DNA of 44,410 bases from a virus (IMGVR_UViG_3300042923_000660:1-44410), one strand, 5' to 3'; shown: positions 13,506-22,154, counted from the stretch's first letter. Notes: generated from the sequence alone by a model not told the origin. Program-made: numbers and translations.

Positions 13506-13796
13506 ATGATTATAAAAATTGATTGGTTAACTCGGAACCTATATTCTCAACTCTGCCCCATCAGCTCCAGCAAATGTGAATCGGTATACGAGTTAGACTA
13601 CAAGATTCAACGCTGCATCGATCTCGGTAAAGTAACGAAAGCCTCAAATGGTCTCAAACTTATCCAATATTATCGTAATCAATTCCATGTGAAGAACAAT
13701 CAAATTATCGACATTGTTAAAACGAAGCACTCCTATGAGGTGAACGAAAAATCTAAGAATGCTCATTACAACAAATCTCACAAAGTTGTGGTCTAG
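13506..13796 (+). CDS. Small basic early protein, unknown
   Basis: The 96-residue product starts at ATG 13506 after AAAAGGAGTTAAAATACG. It is basic, with Cys, Tyr and Lys (NLYSQLCPISSSKCESVYEL, KLIQYYRNQFHVKNNQII), and ends HYNKSHKVVV. Nucleic-acid binding is possible from charge alone. No family recognised. Confidence 0.55.
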   Translation: MIIKIDWLTRNLYSQLCPISSSKCESVYELDYKIQRCIDLGKVTKASNGLKLIQYYRNQFHVKNNQIIDIVKTKHSYEVNEKSKNAHYNKSHKVVV

Positions 13797-13806
13797 AGGT
13801 GATTAT

Positions 13807-14163
13807 ATGAGACAGAAAAAGGAATCTGCTTATGATTTTCTAATTGATAGAGCTATCGATACTGCGGACTTTGAATGGGCGAAGGAGTTAGTTGAAGAGA
13901 AGAACAAACAAACTAATACGGCCTACACGATTGATGATATTGGTTGCGAATATGGAATTCTGGACAATGGAGTCATTCGTAAGATCCGAGGAGTTACTGA
14001 GAGTGAATTTATATACGAAGTACTCGTTAAGCTCCCAACAACCATTACATATAAGAATAAGTTAGTTGAATACGTACCGCAAACAATGACTGACAAAGTA
14101 TTTCTATATGGGTATTTCAAAGGTGCAATGCAATCGTCATTATGGGGGAAACCAACATTTTAG
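13807..14163 (+). CDS. Early protein, unknown
   Basis: It starts at ATG 13807 after AGAGGTGATTAT, 11 bases past the previous stop. The 118-residue product is acidic at the front (DFLIDRAIDTADFEWAKELV) and beta-rich behind (EYGILDNGVIRKIRGVTE, FIYEVLVKLPTTITYK). Function unknown. Confidence 0.6.
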   Translation: MRQKKESAYDFLIDRAIDTADFEWAKELVEEKNKQTNTAYTIDDIGCEYGILDNGVIRKIRGVTESEFIYEVLVKLPTTITYKNKLVEYVPQTMTDKVFLYGYFKGAMQSSLWGKPTF

Positions 14164-14176
14164 AGGGAGGAACAAA

Positions 14177-14512
14177 ATGAATATTACAGAGTTGGCAAGA
14201 TGGGAATCGAGTGGAATCGGTCATGTAGAAAAATACTTGCAAGAGACTGTAGGTCAAGGTGAGATTGGATTGATTAATGGAGCAATCGTTGAAGACTTAC
14301 TGACTTCAAGGGGGTTGAACATTAAGAGTGGAGATCCATCGAAGAAGTATTATGTTTATTACAATTACCATCCGACAAGTGGGTATAAGACTAGGTTTGA
14401 AATCTCTAGTCAAGGCATCAGGTATAAAGTAGATAAGCCAAATGGATTTTCGCTTCAAGCCTTTGTATCAGAGATAGTTATTCTAGATATTAAATATGAC
14501 GATCAAACGTGA
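14177..14512 (+). CDS. Early protein, unknown
   Basis: It starts at ATG 14177 after TAGAGGGAGGAACAAA. The 111-residue product has a helical first half (LARWESSGIGHVEKYLQE) and a Tyr-rich beta second half (KKYYVYYNYHPTSGYKTRFE, IRYKVDKPNG). Function unknown. Confidence 0.6.
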   Translation: MNITELARWESSGIGHVEKYLQETVGQGEIGLINGAIVEDLLTSRGLNIKSGDPSKKYYVYYNYHPTSGYKTRFEISSQGIRYKVDKPNGFSLQAFVSEIVILDIKYDDQT

Positions 14513-14533
14513 ATTTGATGAGGAGACATGTAA

Positions 14534-14995
14534 ATGAAAGACAGGATCATCCTAAGAAATTTATTTTCAACTTATGAAAAAGCAAACAAGGGAAAGCGAA
14601 ACGAAGTTTATTACAACGATCACCTAAATAATCTGATTGTCTTTGAGCCTTATGACAAAGAATGCGACACAGATAGTATCTGCAATGGTATTGGAGTAGA
14701 GCCTTACAACTATCTAATTAAGGTTCTCAATGAAAAGAAAAATGTTGTCGTACACTGGACGCAAGTCGAAGGAACAACAAGCGATTACGATATCTTCTTT
14801 AATCACAATCCAATTGAATTAAAAAGCTTGAGTCATAAAGATATAATAGATCTCTTGTTCGATTCCGTAGCCAATAAGGCGGTTAGAATGAAGTATCGTA
14901 TTGTCGATAAGATCGGAGTTATGTCATCAATTTCAAGAGAAGAGATGCAGGCAGTTCACAATAAAAGTGTCATTTCGAAGGGATTAAGAAACTAA
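14534..14995 (+). CDS. Early protein, unknown
   Basis: The 153-residue product starts at ATG after TGAGGAGACATGTAA. It is mixed alpha/beta (IILRNLFSTYEKANKGKR, NYLIKVLNEKKNVVVHW, HKDIIDLLFDSVANKAV), soluble, with no obvious catalytic motif. It directly precedes the nucleotidyltransferase-fold gene. Function unknown. Confidence 0.65.
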   Translation: MKDRIILRNLFSTYEKANKGKRNEVYYNDHLNNLIVFEPYDKECDTDSICNGIGVEPYNYLIKVLNEKKNVVVHWTQVEGTTSDYDIFFNHNPIELKSLSHKDIIDLLFDSVANKAVRMKYRIVDKIGVMSSISREEMQAVHNKSVISKGLRN

Positions 14996-15012
14996 AAAAG
15001 AGGAGAAATTAA

Positions 15013-16275
15013 ATGTCAAAATTAGATGTAGCAATTCAAGAATTTGTTAAGAAGCATGAGGAAGAGGTGAATCGAAACAGGTATACATATGAAAAGAATA
15101 AGCTACTTGATTTAGTTGGTGATGATCTTGCCGAACTTATGAAAACTCATAAATGTTTTATTGCTGGAGGAGCAATTACCAGTATCTTTACCGGAGCAGA
15201 GATAAATGATCTAGACGTTTATTTCCGCGATGAGAAATCCTGTGTCGCCTTCGTCAAGCATTGTTGGGAAGACAGTATCGGGCGAGTCAATATGCTTACA
15301 AAAAAATCTATCCTAATGAGATCAAACGATCAGGATGTCCAGCTTATTCACTTCGATTACTTCAATACCGCACAGGATATTTTCAACACTTTTGATTTCA
15401 CGGCATGTATGGGAGCCTTTGATTTTTCAACGGAACAATTCGTTTTGCATGATGATTTCATGAAACACAACTCTCAACGTATCCTCAAGTTTAATAAAGA
15501 AACTGCATTCCCTATCATTTCATTATTGCGTGTACAAAAATACAACAAGAAACAATACTCAATCTCCAAACCGGAATTTCTACGCATTGCAATGAAGTGT
15601 ATGACGTTGAAAATTAACACTGTCGAGGAATTAAAGAATCATCTTGGAGGAATGTATGGAATCAACTACGACAAGATTATCAAATTTGAGGATGGAGAAG
15701 AATTTTCGTTAGATAAAGTTATTGATAAAATCGCAGACATTACTCATAGCGAAGACTACTTTAAGAAACCTGTAGAAACCACTTATGATGATTTGCAGGA
15801 TGTTATCGATACTATTCAGAACAAAAGCCCTGTCATTGTCGAGTTAAAGGGAAGGATTTATAGAATCGGCTATAATAATTCGCTCAAGGCATTGTCTGAA
15901 CGACCTGCTTCTTATCAAGAAATTTCAGCACAAACCTTTTTCGAGAATAAGAAGTTCTATAAATTTGTTGAGAAAGAAAATGAAAATACATATCGCAGCC
16001 ATTATGATAAGACGTTCACATATGAAATTGGTCAGGGAGCAACTGCAAAAGGAGATTATCTGTATTTCAATGAACAATCTGAATTTATGACATCTTCATA
16101 TAAAGGGAAGGGATCATTGATCGAGGCCACAATTCACCATGACGATTTCGTAAGAAAGGATGGAACTACAATTCTAACTAAGACATGCAAAGTAATTCGT
16201 GAGGTTCCAAAAGAAGAGTATGAGAAGTGGACGAAGCAAATTGATAATGATGAGTTCGAAAATATCTATTGGTAA
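15013..16275 (+). CDS. Nucleotidyltransferase-fold protein
   Basis: The 420-residue protein starts at ATG after AGAGGAGAAATTAA. Near residues 48-72 it has FIAGGAITSIFTG followed by INDLDVYF. This is the GG...DxD signature of the polymerase-beta nucleotidyltransferase superfamily, in the arrangement seen in poly(A) polymerase and CCA-enzyme heads. A third acidic cluster may lie in IHFDYFNTAQDIFNTFDFT (about 116-135). The last 150 residues are beta-rich with no family I recognise. Possible roles include RNA or tRNA tailing, or a toxin-like transferase. Substrate unknown; only the fold is claimed. Confidence 0.7.
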   Translation: MSKLDVAIQEFVKKHEEEVNRNRYTYEKNKLLDLVGDDLAELMKTHKCFIAGGAITSIFTGAEINDLDVYFRDEKSCVAFVKHCWEDSIGRVNMLTKKSILMRSNDQDVQLIHFDYFNTAQDIFNTFDFTACMGAFDFSTEQFVLHDDFMKHNSQRILKFNKETAFPIISLLRVQKYNKKQYSISKPEFLRIAMKCMTLKINTVEELKNHLGGMYGINYDKIIKFEDGEEFSLDKVIDKIADITHSEDYFKKPVETTYDDLQDVIDTIQNKSPVIVELKGRIYRIGYNNSLKALSERPASYQEISAQTFFENKKFYKFVEKENENTYRSHYDKTFTYEIGQGATAKGDYLYFNEQSEFMTSSYKGKGSLIEATIHHDDFVRKDGTTILTKTCKVIREVPKEEYEKWTKQIDNDEFENIYW

Positions 16276-16308
16276 ATTAAAGAACAATTTGATCAGGAGT
16301 TGAGAATC

Positions 16309-16512
16309 GTGATCGATGCAAAGCTTCACGAATACCTAATAAGTAAAGGTTTTACAACTGATGAAGATATGGAGTTTTACAGACATTCCAACTGCCTTCG
16401 CATCACATTTAGTAGTGAAGAGTGGGAAGTCGAAGACATTTGTGACGAATGGATTAAAGATGGATTTCTAAGCGACACGTCTCGGCTAATTGAGATTATC
16501 GAAAGTCTATAA
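16309..16512 (+). CDS. Small acidic protein, unknown
   Basis: It starts at GTG 16309, nine bases after CAGGAG; a TTG at 16300 abuts the site. The 67-residue product (MIDAKLHEYLISKGFTTDED...) is acidic and mostly helical, ending RLIEIIESL. Function unknown. Confidence 0.55.
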   Translation: MIDAKLHEYLISKGFTTDEDMEFYRHSNCLRITFSSEEWEVEDICDEWIKDGFLSDTSRLIEIIESL

Positions 16513-16543
16513 ATGGAATATTTTATGAGGAGGAGAGGATAAT

Positions 16544-16741
16544 ATGAGGTTTATATTGAGAGATAAAGCAACTTCGCTGATGGTTGACGAAGATTATATT
16601 TACAATATCTACATTGGCTTGGATGGAAAGCCATATGAAGTTTCTGCTGCTTGTATGGGCGGGGATACTTGGTTGGACACAGAAGATGTGTCTGATAAGT
16701 ACAGTGTTTATCTAGTGGGAGTAGATGTATCAATTGACTAA
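16544..16741 (+). CDS. Small acidic protein, unknown
   Basis: The 65-residue product starts at ATG after GAGGAGGAGAGGATAAT. It is beta-rich and acidic (DEDYIYNIYIGLDGKPYEV, KYSVYLVGVDVSID), with a CMGGDTW turn in the middle. Function unknown. Confidence 0.55.
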   Translation: MRFILRDKATSLMVDEDYIYNIYIGLDGKPYEVSAACMGGDTWLDTEDVSDKYSVYLVGVDVSID

Positions 16742-16798
16742 CATTACGAGGAAATGATGTTTTGATAGAAAGTTAAAATAAGGAGATGATCATAAGAA

Positions 16799-17158
16799 TT
16801 GGAGAAAGAGTTTGGCACATTCGGCAGAATGGCATATGCAGATTTTTGGGGAGTTGATGGCGGCGCATTAGATGACATCGTTTATCTTGAACGTATTTGC
16901 AGGATTGCAATTGAACGTTCCAACGCAACCATTCTAAAAGATGTTAAGCATAAATTTACTCCGCAAGGTTGCACAATTTTATTTCTTTTAAGTGAAAGCC
17001 ACTTTGCTATCCATGCAGCACCGGAATCAAATTACATAGCTATTGATGCATTTACCTGTTCAGAAGATTGCCATCCAGATAAGTCAATTGATTATATGGC
17101 TCTAGTTCTTCAGCCAACGGTAATAAAAAGGAATTCAGTTATTCGAGGTGTACAGTAA
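16799..17158 (+). CDS. speD: S-adenosylmethionine decarboxylase (SpeD) homologue
   Basis: The 119-residue protein matches bacterial SpeD proenzymes from end to end: FGRMAYADFWGVD at the front, KFTPQGCTI, LLSESHFAIH and DAFTCSEDC. The self-cleavage site is Glu66-Ser67, which makes the pyruvoyl cofactor. His72 and Cys87 lie five and twenty residues further on, the same spacing as in Thermotoga SpeD. SpeD makes decarboxylated AdoMet for spermidine synthesis, but phage homologues have been reported with ornithine or arginine decarboxylase activity, so the substrate is open. It starts at TTG 16799; a stop two codons upstream fixes this limit, and AGGAG is 13 bases away. It precedes the DNA polymerase gene by 17 bases. 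Confidence 0.85.
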   Translation: MEKEFGTFGRMAYADFWGVDGGALDDIVYLERICRIAIERSNATILKDVKHKFTPQGCTILFLLSESHFAIHAAPESNYIAIDAFTCSEDCHPDKSIDYMALVLQPTVIKRNSVIRGVQ

Positions 17159-17175
17159 GGAAGGAGGTTATCTAA

Positions 17176-20100
17176 ATTTGCTTCTATTGTAATTATCATA
17201 AACACACAGATGGTTCGAACATCTATGTTGCGGATAGTTCGGTTAAGATTGAAGATTATGTTTCCCGCTCGAAAGAACTTGATCATAAGATCCTGACAAG
17301 TGTTGAGCATGGATTTCAAGGTAGATACTTTCATACGTATGATTTGGCTAAGAAAGCAGGATTAAAATTCATTTTCGGAACTGAAGCATACTGGGTTAAA
17401 GATCGATTAGAGAAGGATAAGACTAACTCACATATTTGCTTATTCGCTAAATCTGAAAAGGGTAGACGAGATATCAACAGGATTTTGTCTGATGCCAATA
17501 TTGATGGCTACTATTATCGTCCTAGAATCGATCTTAACCTGCTTTCCACTGTTGATCCAAATGAAGTCTTCATTACTTCTGCTTGCTTGGCATTTTGGCA
17601 TTATGAGGACATAGACGATATTGTACTCGACCTTCATTCCTACTTTGGTAAGAACTTCATGTTAGAGGTTCAATCTCATAATACTGAACCACAGAGAGTC
17701 CTGAATCAACGTATATTGAACATCTCTAAGCAACATGGCATTGATATCATCATGGGATGTGACAGCCATTTCATCTATCCTGAACAGGCACAGGAACGTG
17801 ATGATGTATTAGAGGCCAAAGGTATCCGATATGAGAATGAAGATGGTTGGTATATGGATTATCCTGATGGTGAGACAGTCATTAAGCGTTTCAATGAGCA
17901 AGGTATCCTAAACGAAGAACAACTTATGAGGTCAATTAAGAACACTGAATTATTCCTTGATTTTGAAGATTATGATACGGATAAAGTTAAGGTCTTCAGC
18001 AAAGATATTAAGTTGCCTACGCTGTATCCTGATCTAACTCAGCAAGAAAGAAACAAGAAGTATACAGATTTATTGAATAAAGAATGGAAGGAATTCAAGG
18101 TTACAATTCCACAAGAGAACCATAAGAAATATGTTGAAGAGATCCGCAAGGAAGGACAAATCGTACTTAATACCGGTATGGCAGATTACTTCCTCATCGA
18201 TCATGAAATTGTTAAACGAGCAGTTGAAAATGGGGGAGTCATTACTACATCGGGTAGGGGAAGCGGAGTATCCTTCATAACTAACACTTTACTAGGATTC
18301 TCTAAGGTTGATCGTATTGCGGCTCCAGTAAAGTTATACCCTGAAAGGTTTATGTCGGAGAGTCGTATTCTAGAATCGAAGAGTTTACCTGATTTAGATT
18401 TGAATCTTGGGAACCCTGAAATATTTGCTCAAGCACAAACAGAAGTACTTGGCGAAGGTCATTCATACCCCATGATTGCATATGGAACATTTAAAATTAA
18501 ATCTGCGTTCAAAATGTATGCTAAATCTCAGAATCTTGATTTTGAGATTGCCAATGATATCTCGAAGCAAATTGAACAGTATGAGATGGATTTGAAATAT
18601 GCTGACGAAGACGAAGAAGATTTGATTAATGTTTATGACTATGTAGATTCCAAATATCACGAGATTATAAAAGGTAGCGAACCATACACCGGAATTATAA
18701 GTGATAAGAAGGTACACCCTTGCGGCTATCTTATTTATCAAGGAAATATCAAAGAAGAAATAGGACTATTGAGAATTAAAAGCGAGTCAACCAAGAAAGA
18801 TGTCTTAGCGGTTCTAATGGATGGCGATACGGCTGAGAATTATAAGTTCCTTAAAAACGACTTGCTCAAAGTAGACGTTGTTCAAATTATCGCTCAAACA
18901 TATAAGCGAATTGGTACTCCCATTCATACGGAATCAGAGTTGTTGTCGGTCATTAAGAATAATCAGAAAGTGTGGGACGTTTACGCTAATGGGTTTACGG
19001 TAGGTGTTAACCAAGTTGAAAAGACATCGACCACTCAAAAGATTAAACGCTTCAAGCCTCAAAATATATCGGAGTTAACGGCATTCATCGCCGCAATTCG
19101 ACCAGCGTTTCAATCCATGTATCAAGTGTTCGAATCAAGGAAGCCTTTCTCATATGGAATTTCAAGTTTCGACGATTTAATTCAAACAGAAGAGATGCCT
19201 AACTCATTTGTTCTTTATCAGGAGCAAACAATGGCTGCCCTTCAATATGCAGGATTTCCATCCGATCATACATACAGCATTATCAAGGCAATCTCCAAGA
19301 AGAAGCCAGATGTTGTTCGTCCACTCAAGGAGAAGTTTCTTAAAGGTTTTAGCGAAAAGATTATGGATCGAGAAAGCGTATCATTGGAACAAGCAATGGA
19401 GATGAGTGATCAGGTTTGGAAGATAATTGAGGACTCTGCAGGTTACGGTTTCAATGCTTCACATGCCTACAGTTATGCTCTCGACTCAGTTTATTGTGCT
19501 TACCTTAAGAGTCATTATCCATTGTACTTCTATGAAGTATTGCTTCGTTACTACTCAGAAAAGAAGAAAAAAGATAAGGTAGCATTACTCAAACAGGAGA
19601 TGCAAATTGGATTTGGCATCCGTGACGGTGGTATTAAGTTTAGAGCCGATAACCGTGAATTTGTTGCCAGTGTAAATGACCAATCGATATATTCAGATTT
19701 GTCTGGTGTTAAGTTTATGAATAAACGAGTTGCAGATGAGATGTATCCACTTAGAGACAATGCATATGAATCGTTTACGGATGTCCTTATTGATATTGAA
19801 GAAAAGACAAGTATCGATTCTAGACAACTTACTATTCTGATTACACTTGATTACTTTGCCGAGTTTGGCAAGAACAATGAATTGCTTCAGATCAATTCGG
19901 TATTCTCATCAGGAAAGGAAACTTACAAGAAAACTCACAAAGATGAGACTAAAGCAAAGCGAGCGGCAATCATCAAGGAAAAGGAACAAGAAATTAGAAA
20001 CACATTGAAGAACAAAGATATCCCCTTTTATGAGTTAATCAAATTTCAAAAAGAGTATCTAGGATTCGCAACGGTTAAGTATCCGAAGGCCGAGAATTAT

Positions 20101-20361
20101 GCTGTCGTATTGGAAATCGATACAAAGTATAAGCCGAGGATTGTATTTTATAATCTGCAAAATGGTGAAGAGTTTACAGCTCGGATAGAGAAGAAGAGGT
20201 TTTATGATTATGATCAGAATCCCAATCTTAAGGTTGGAGATGTCATAGTCATCTCTGCGAGAGAAGAGAAGAAGCGTCAAAAGAAAACCGATTCGGGTTA
20301 TGTTGAACTCGATGAGACTGAATTACATATTAAGAGTTGGAACAAATACATTAAAGAGTGA
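17176..20361 (+). CDS. DNA polymerase III alpha subunit (family C), probable ATT start
   Basis: The 1,061-residue replicative polymerase opens with a PHP domain (YHKHTDGSN at residues 7-15, TSVEHGFQGRYF, GTEAYWV, GCDSHFIYP). The palm has GRGSGVSFITNTLLG and PDLDLN with catalytic Asp406 and Asp408; the usual third Asp is Asn. Fingers and helix-hairpin-helix follow (FNASHAYSYALDSVYCAYLK near 760), then a C-terminal OB-like end. The frame is closed by TAA 17173-17175. The next codon, ATT 17176, lies eight bases after AAGGAGG (17161-17167), whereas the first conventional start (TTG 17344) would cut off the PHP metal site. This makes an ATT start the best choice. No separate epsilon exonuclease is seen in the window; the PHP site may proofread. 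Confidence 0.9.
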   Translation: MCFYCNYHKHTDGSNIYVADSSVKIEDYVSRSKELDHKILTSVEHGFQGRYFHTYDLAKKAGLKFIFGTEAYWVKDRLEKDKTNSHICLFAKSEKGRRDINRILSDANIDGYYYRPRIDLNLLSTVDPNEVFITSACLAFWHYEDIDDIVLDLHSYFGKNFMLEVQSHNTEPQRVLNQRILNISKQHGIDIIMGCDSHFIYPEQAQERDDVLEAKGIRYENEDGWYMDYPDGETVIKRFNEQGILNEEQLMRSIKNTELFLDFEDYDTDKVKVFSKDIKLPTLYPDLTQQERNKKYTDLLNKEWKEFKVTIPQENHKKYVEEIRKEGQIVLNTGMADYFLIDHEIVKRAVENGGVITTSGRGSGVSFITNTLLGFSKVDRIAAPVKLYPERFMSESRILESKSLPDLDLNLGNPEIFAQAQTEVLGEGHSYPMIAYGTFKIKSAFKMYAKSQNLDFEIANDISKQIEQYEMDLKYADEDEEDLINVYDYVDSKYHEIIKGSEPYTGIISDKKVHPCGYLIYQGNIKEEIGLLRIKSESTKKDVLAVLMDGDTAENYKFLKNDLLKVDVVQIIAQTYKRIGTPIHTESELLSVIKNNQKVWDVYANGFTVGVNQVEKTSTTQKIKRFKPQNISELTAFIAAIRPAFQSMYQVFESRKPFSYGISSFDDLIQTEEMPNSFVLYQEQTMAALQYAGFPSDHTYSIIKAISKKKPDVVRPLKEKFLKGFSEKIMDRESVSLEQAMEMSDQVWKIIEDSAGYGFNASHAYSYALDSVYCAYLKSHYPLYFYEVLLRYYSEKKKKDKVALLKQEMQIGFGIRDGGIKFRADNREFVASVNDQSIYSDLSGVKFMNKRVADEMYPLRDNAYESFTDVLIDIEEKTSIDSRQLTILITLDYFAEFGKNNELLQINSVFSSGKETYKKTHKDETKAKRAAIIKEKEQEIRNTLKNKDIPFYELIKFQKEYLGFATVKYPKAENYAVVLEIDTKYKPRIVFYNLQNGEEFTARIEKKRFYDYDQNPNLKVGDVIVISAREEKKRQKKTDSGYVELDETELHIKSWNKYIKE

Positions 20362-20381
20362 AAATACAAAGGAGACATCGA

Positions 20382-20582
20382 ATGGCATTTAACGAAAAGA
20401 TTCATCCATACAAAATTCTTGAACGGAGAAGCAAGAGTGATTTGGATCGGAGTATAGAGGAACTGGAAAGGAACAATGGATGGACACTGGTTTATCGAGA
20501 CGAGTATAAAAAAGGAAAGACGACAATCTATAGAGCAAAATTCGACATGAGAACTGGTCATCTGAATGGTCGGAATGGATGA
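20382..20582 (+). CDS. Small basic protein before recU
   Basis: It starts at ATG 20382 after AAAGGAGACATCGA. The 66-residue, strongly basic product (HPYKILERRSKSDLDRSIEE, YRDEYKKGKTTIYRAKF) lies 11 bases before the resolvase-like gene. Positive charge and position suggest a nucleic-acid role, but nothing more can be said. Confidence 0.6.
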   Translation: MAFNEKIHPYKILERRSKSDLDRSIEELERNNGWTLVYRDEYKKGKTTIYRAKFDMRTGHLNGRNG

Positions 20583-20593
20583 GGAGTGATTGA

Positions 20594-21148
20594 TTGGCAA
20601 AGAAGAACCAAGGAAAAGCATTTGAGGAACAACTCCAATTAAGCAGTAAAAATACAAAGTTATTCTTCTATAGAATAAAGGATCAATCAATTCCAATCGA
20701 GATGCGTTCAAAGGTTCCCGTTTCTAAAAACAAGTACGATTGTATCATTTTCGATTCAGGCCACTTATTCACGCTTGAATTGAAATCAACGGGAAACAAG
20801 TCGATCAGTTTTGATGAGAAGATAATTAAGCAGCATCAAATTGATAATCTGGTTGAAGCCAATACATATGATGGAGTAATATCCGGTTTCATTTTTAACT
20901 TCCGCGAGTATGAAAATGCGACATACTTTGTTGGCATCGACGAGTTCAACAAGTATAAGGATGTGGCTCAATCGGAGTCCTCTGAAAGTAGTTATGTGAA
21001 GTTGAATAAGAGTTCGATTCCGTTAGAGGTGTGTGAACAAATAGGAGTTAAAATACAATGTTACAAAAAACGAACAAATTTCCATTACCATATTAAGACG
21101 TTTGTTGAAGAGGCTATTGTACGATACGGAGGTAGCAATGAAATCTGA
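20594..21148 (+). CDS. recU: RecU-like Holliday junction resolvase
   Basis: The 184-residue protein has the RecU core: QGKAFEEQLQLSS at the front, FFYRIKDQSIP, then KYDCIIFDSGHLFTLELKS. Asp49, Glu62 and Lys64 have the D-x12-ExK spacing of the metal site in Bacillus subtilis RecU. RecU cuts four-way junctions during recombination and replication restart. It starts at TTG 20594 after GAGGAGTGAT. The last 11 bases overlap the start of a homing endonuclease gene, and the C-terminus (HIKTFVEEAIVRYGGSNEI) may be affected by that arrangement. Late in the early operon, next to the polymerase, is a natural place for it. Confidence 0.85.
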   Translation: MAKKNQGKAFEEQLQLSSKNTKLFFYRIKDQSIPIEMRSKVPVSKNKYDCIIFDSGHLFTLELKSTGNKSISFDEKIIKQHQIDNLVEANTYDGVISGFIFNFREYENATYFVGIDEFNKYKDVAQSESSESSYVKLNKSSIPLEVCEQIGVKIQCYKKRTNFHYHIKTFVEEAIVRYGGSNEI

Positions 21149-22079
21149 ATACAGTATAAATAATGAGTCAGGAATTTATCAGATTAGAAATGTAATTAAT
21201 AATAAAATCTATGTTGGATCTACCATTAATTTAATTCAAAGAAAAAAGGCTCACGAATATCTTCTTAGAAAGAATAAACACAAAAATGATTATTTGCAAA
21301 ATTCATGGAACAAACATGGCGAAGATGCTTTTGTATTTGAAGTACTTGAAGTTGTTGATGATATTCTATTTATCTTAGTAAGAGAACAATATTACATAGA
21401 CAAAACAGAATCCTTTTTGCGAATTCATGGATACAATATTTTTCCACACGCCATAAAATCTGGACAAAAAGTACCCCAAGAAACCATAGATAAAATAAGT
21501 ATTACCTTAAAAAAATTGGATTTTGCAATGCGTGGGAGTAACCATCCGAACAGCAAATTAATTGAAGATGACGTTGTTAAGATTCGCAAACTGGCAAAAA
21601 GCGATGTCACAATAAAGTCAATAGCAGAACAATACAATATAGATTTGACCGTTGTTTACAGGATAATAAATGGAGAAAGCTGGAAGTCAGTGTCCTCAAA
21701 TCGCGTAGTCAGAAAAAACCAAAAGCATATTCTAACCACTGAGGATGTTGTTGATATTAAGAATGACTTGCTTAATAAAGTGTCCTCTGCTGATTTATCA
21801 AGAAAATATAAAGTTGATCATTCTACGATATTATTAATAAAGAATGGAATCAACTGGAGTCATGTCGCACCCGAGTTAAACACAGCAGGAATAAAATCCA
21901 ATCTCCCTAATAAGAGAAAGAAGTTAGACATTGAAAAAGTCAAAAAAATAAAATTAGATTTGTTATTGAAAAAATCAACCAAGTCGATTTCGGAAAATTA
22001 TAATGTCTCACAAAGAACAATTCAAGAAATAAAGAGCGGAAAATCGTGGAATGATGTTGAAATTGATAAAGACACTTAA
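21138..22079 (+). CDS. GIY-YIG homing endonuclease with three helix-turn-helix repeats
   Basis: The 313-residue protein starts at ATG 21138 after GGAGGTAGCA, inside the end of recU. The nuclease domain is at residues 10-100: SGIYQIRNVINNKIYVGST (GIY..YVG), the catalytic Arg in IQRKKAHE, and an acidic REQYYIDKTE. Behind it lie three similar units of about 50 residues (VKIRKLAKSDVTIKSIAEQY..VVYRIINGESW; VDIKNDLLNKVSSADLSRKY..LIKNGINW; VKKIKLDLLLKKSTKSISEN..EIKSGKSW), each a helix-turn-helix read-head. It is typical of free-standing homing enzymes that spread between related phages. It is more AT-rich than its neighbours, as expected for a recent arrival. Confidence 0.88.
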   Translation: MKSEYSINNESGIYQIRNVINNKIYVGSTINLIQRKKAHEYLLRKNKHKNDYLQNSWNKHGEDAFVFEVLEVVDDILFILVREQYYIDKTESFLRIHGYNIFPHAIKSGQKVPQETIDKISITLKKLDFAMRGSNHPNSKLIEDDVVKIRKLAKSDVTIKSIAEQYNIDLTVVYRIINGESWKSVSSNRVVRKNQKHILTTEDVVDIKNDLLNKVSSADLSRKYKVDHSTILLIKNGINWSHVAPELNTAGIKSNLPNKRKKLDIEKVKKIKLDLLLKKSTKSISENYNVSQRTIQEIKSGKSWNDVEIDKDT

Positions 22080-22098
22080 GAAAAAAATTGTGGATACA

Positions 22099-22118
22099 TT
22101 GTCCAACGAATAGGACAA
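22099..22118. promoter_or_regulatory. Inverted repeat, possible operator upstream of the xis-like gene
   Basis: TTGTCC (22099-22104) and GGACAA (22113-22118) are perfect inverted arms eight bases apart, in the 75-base gap before the Xis-like gene. This could be a repressor or Xis binding site. No clear promoter box is seen with it. Confidence 0.35.
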
Positions 22119-22154
22119 ATCATAAAAGGAATACATAATATTAGAGGTGATTAA

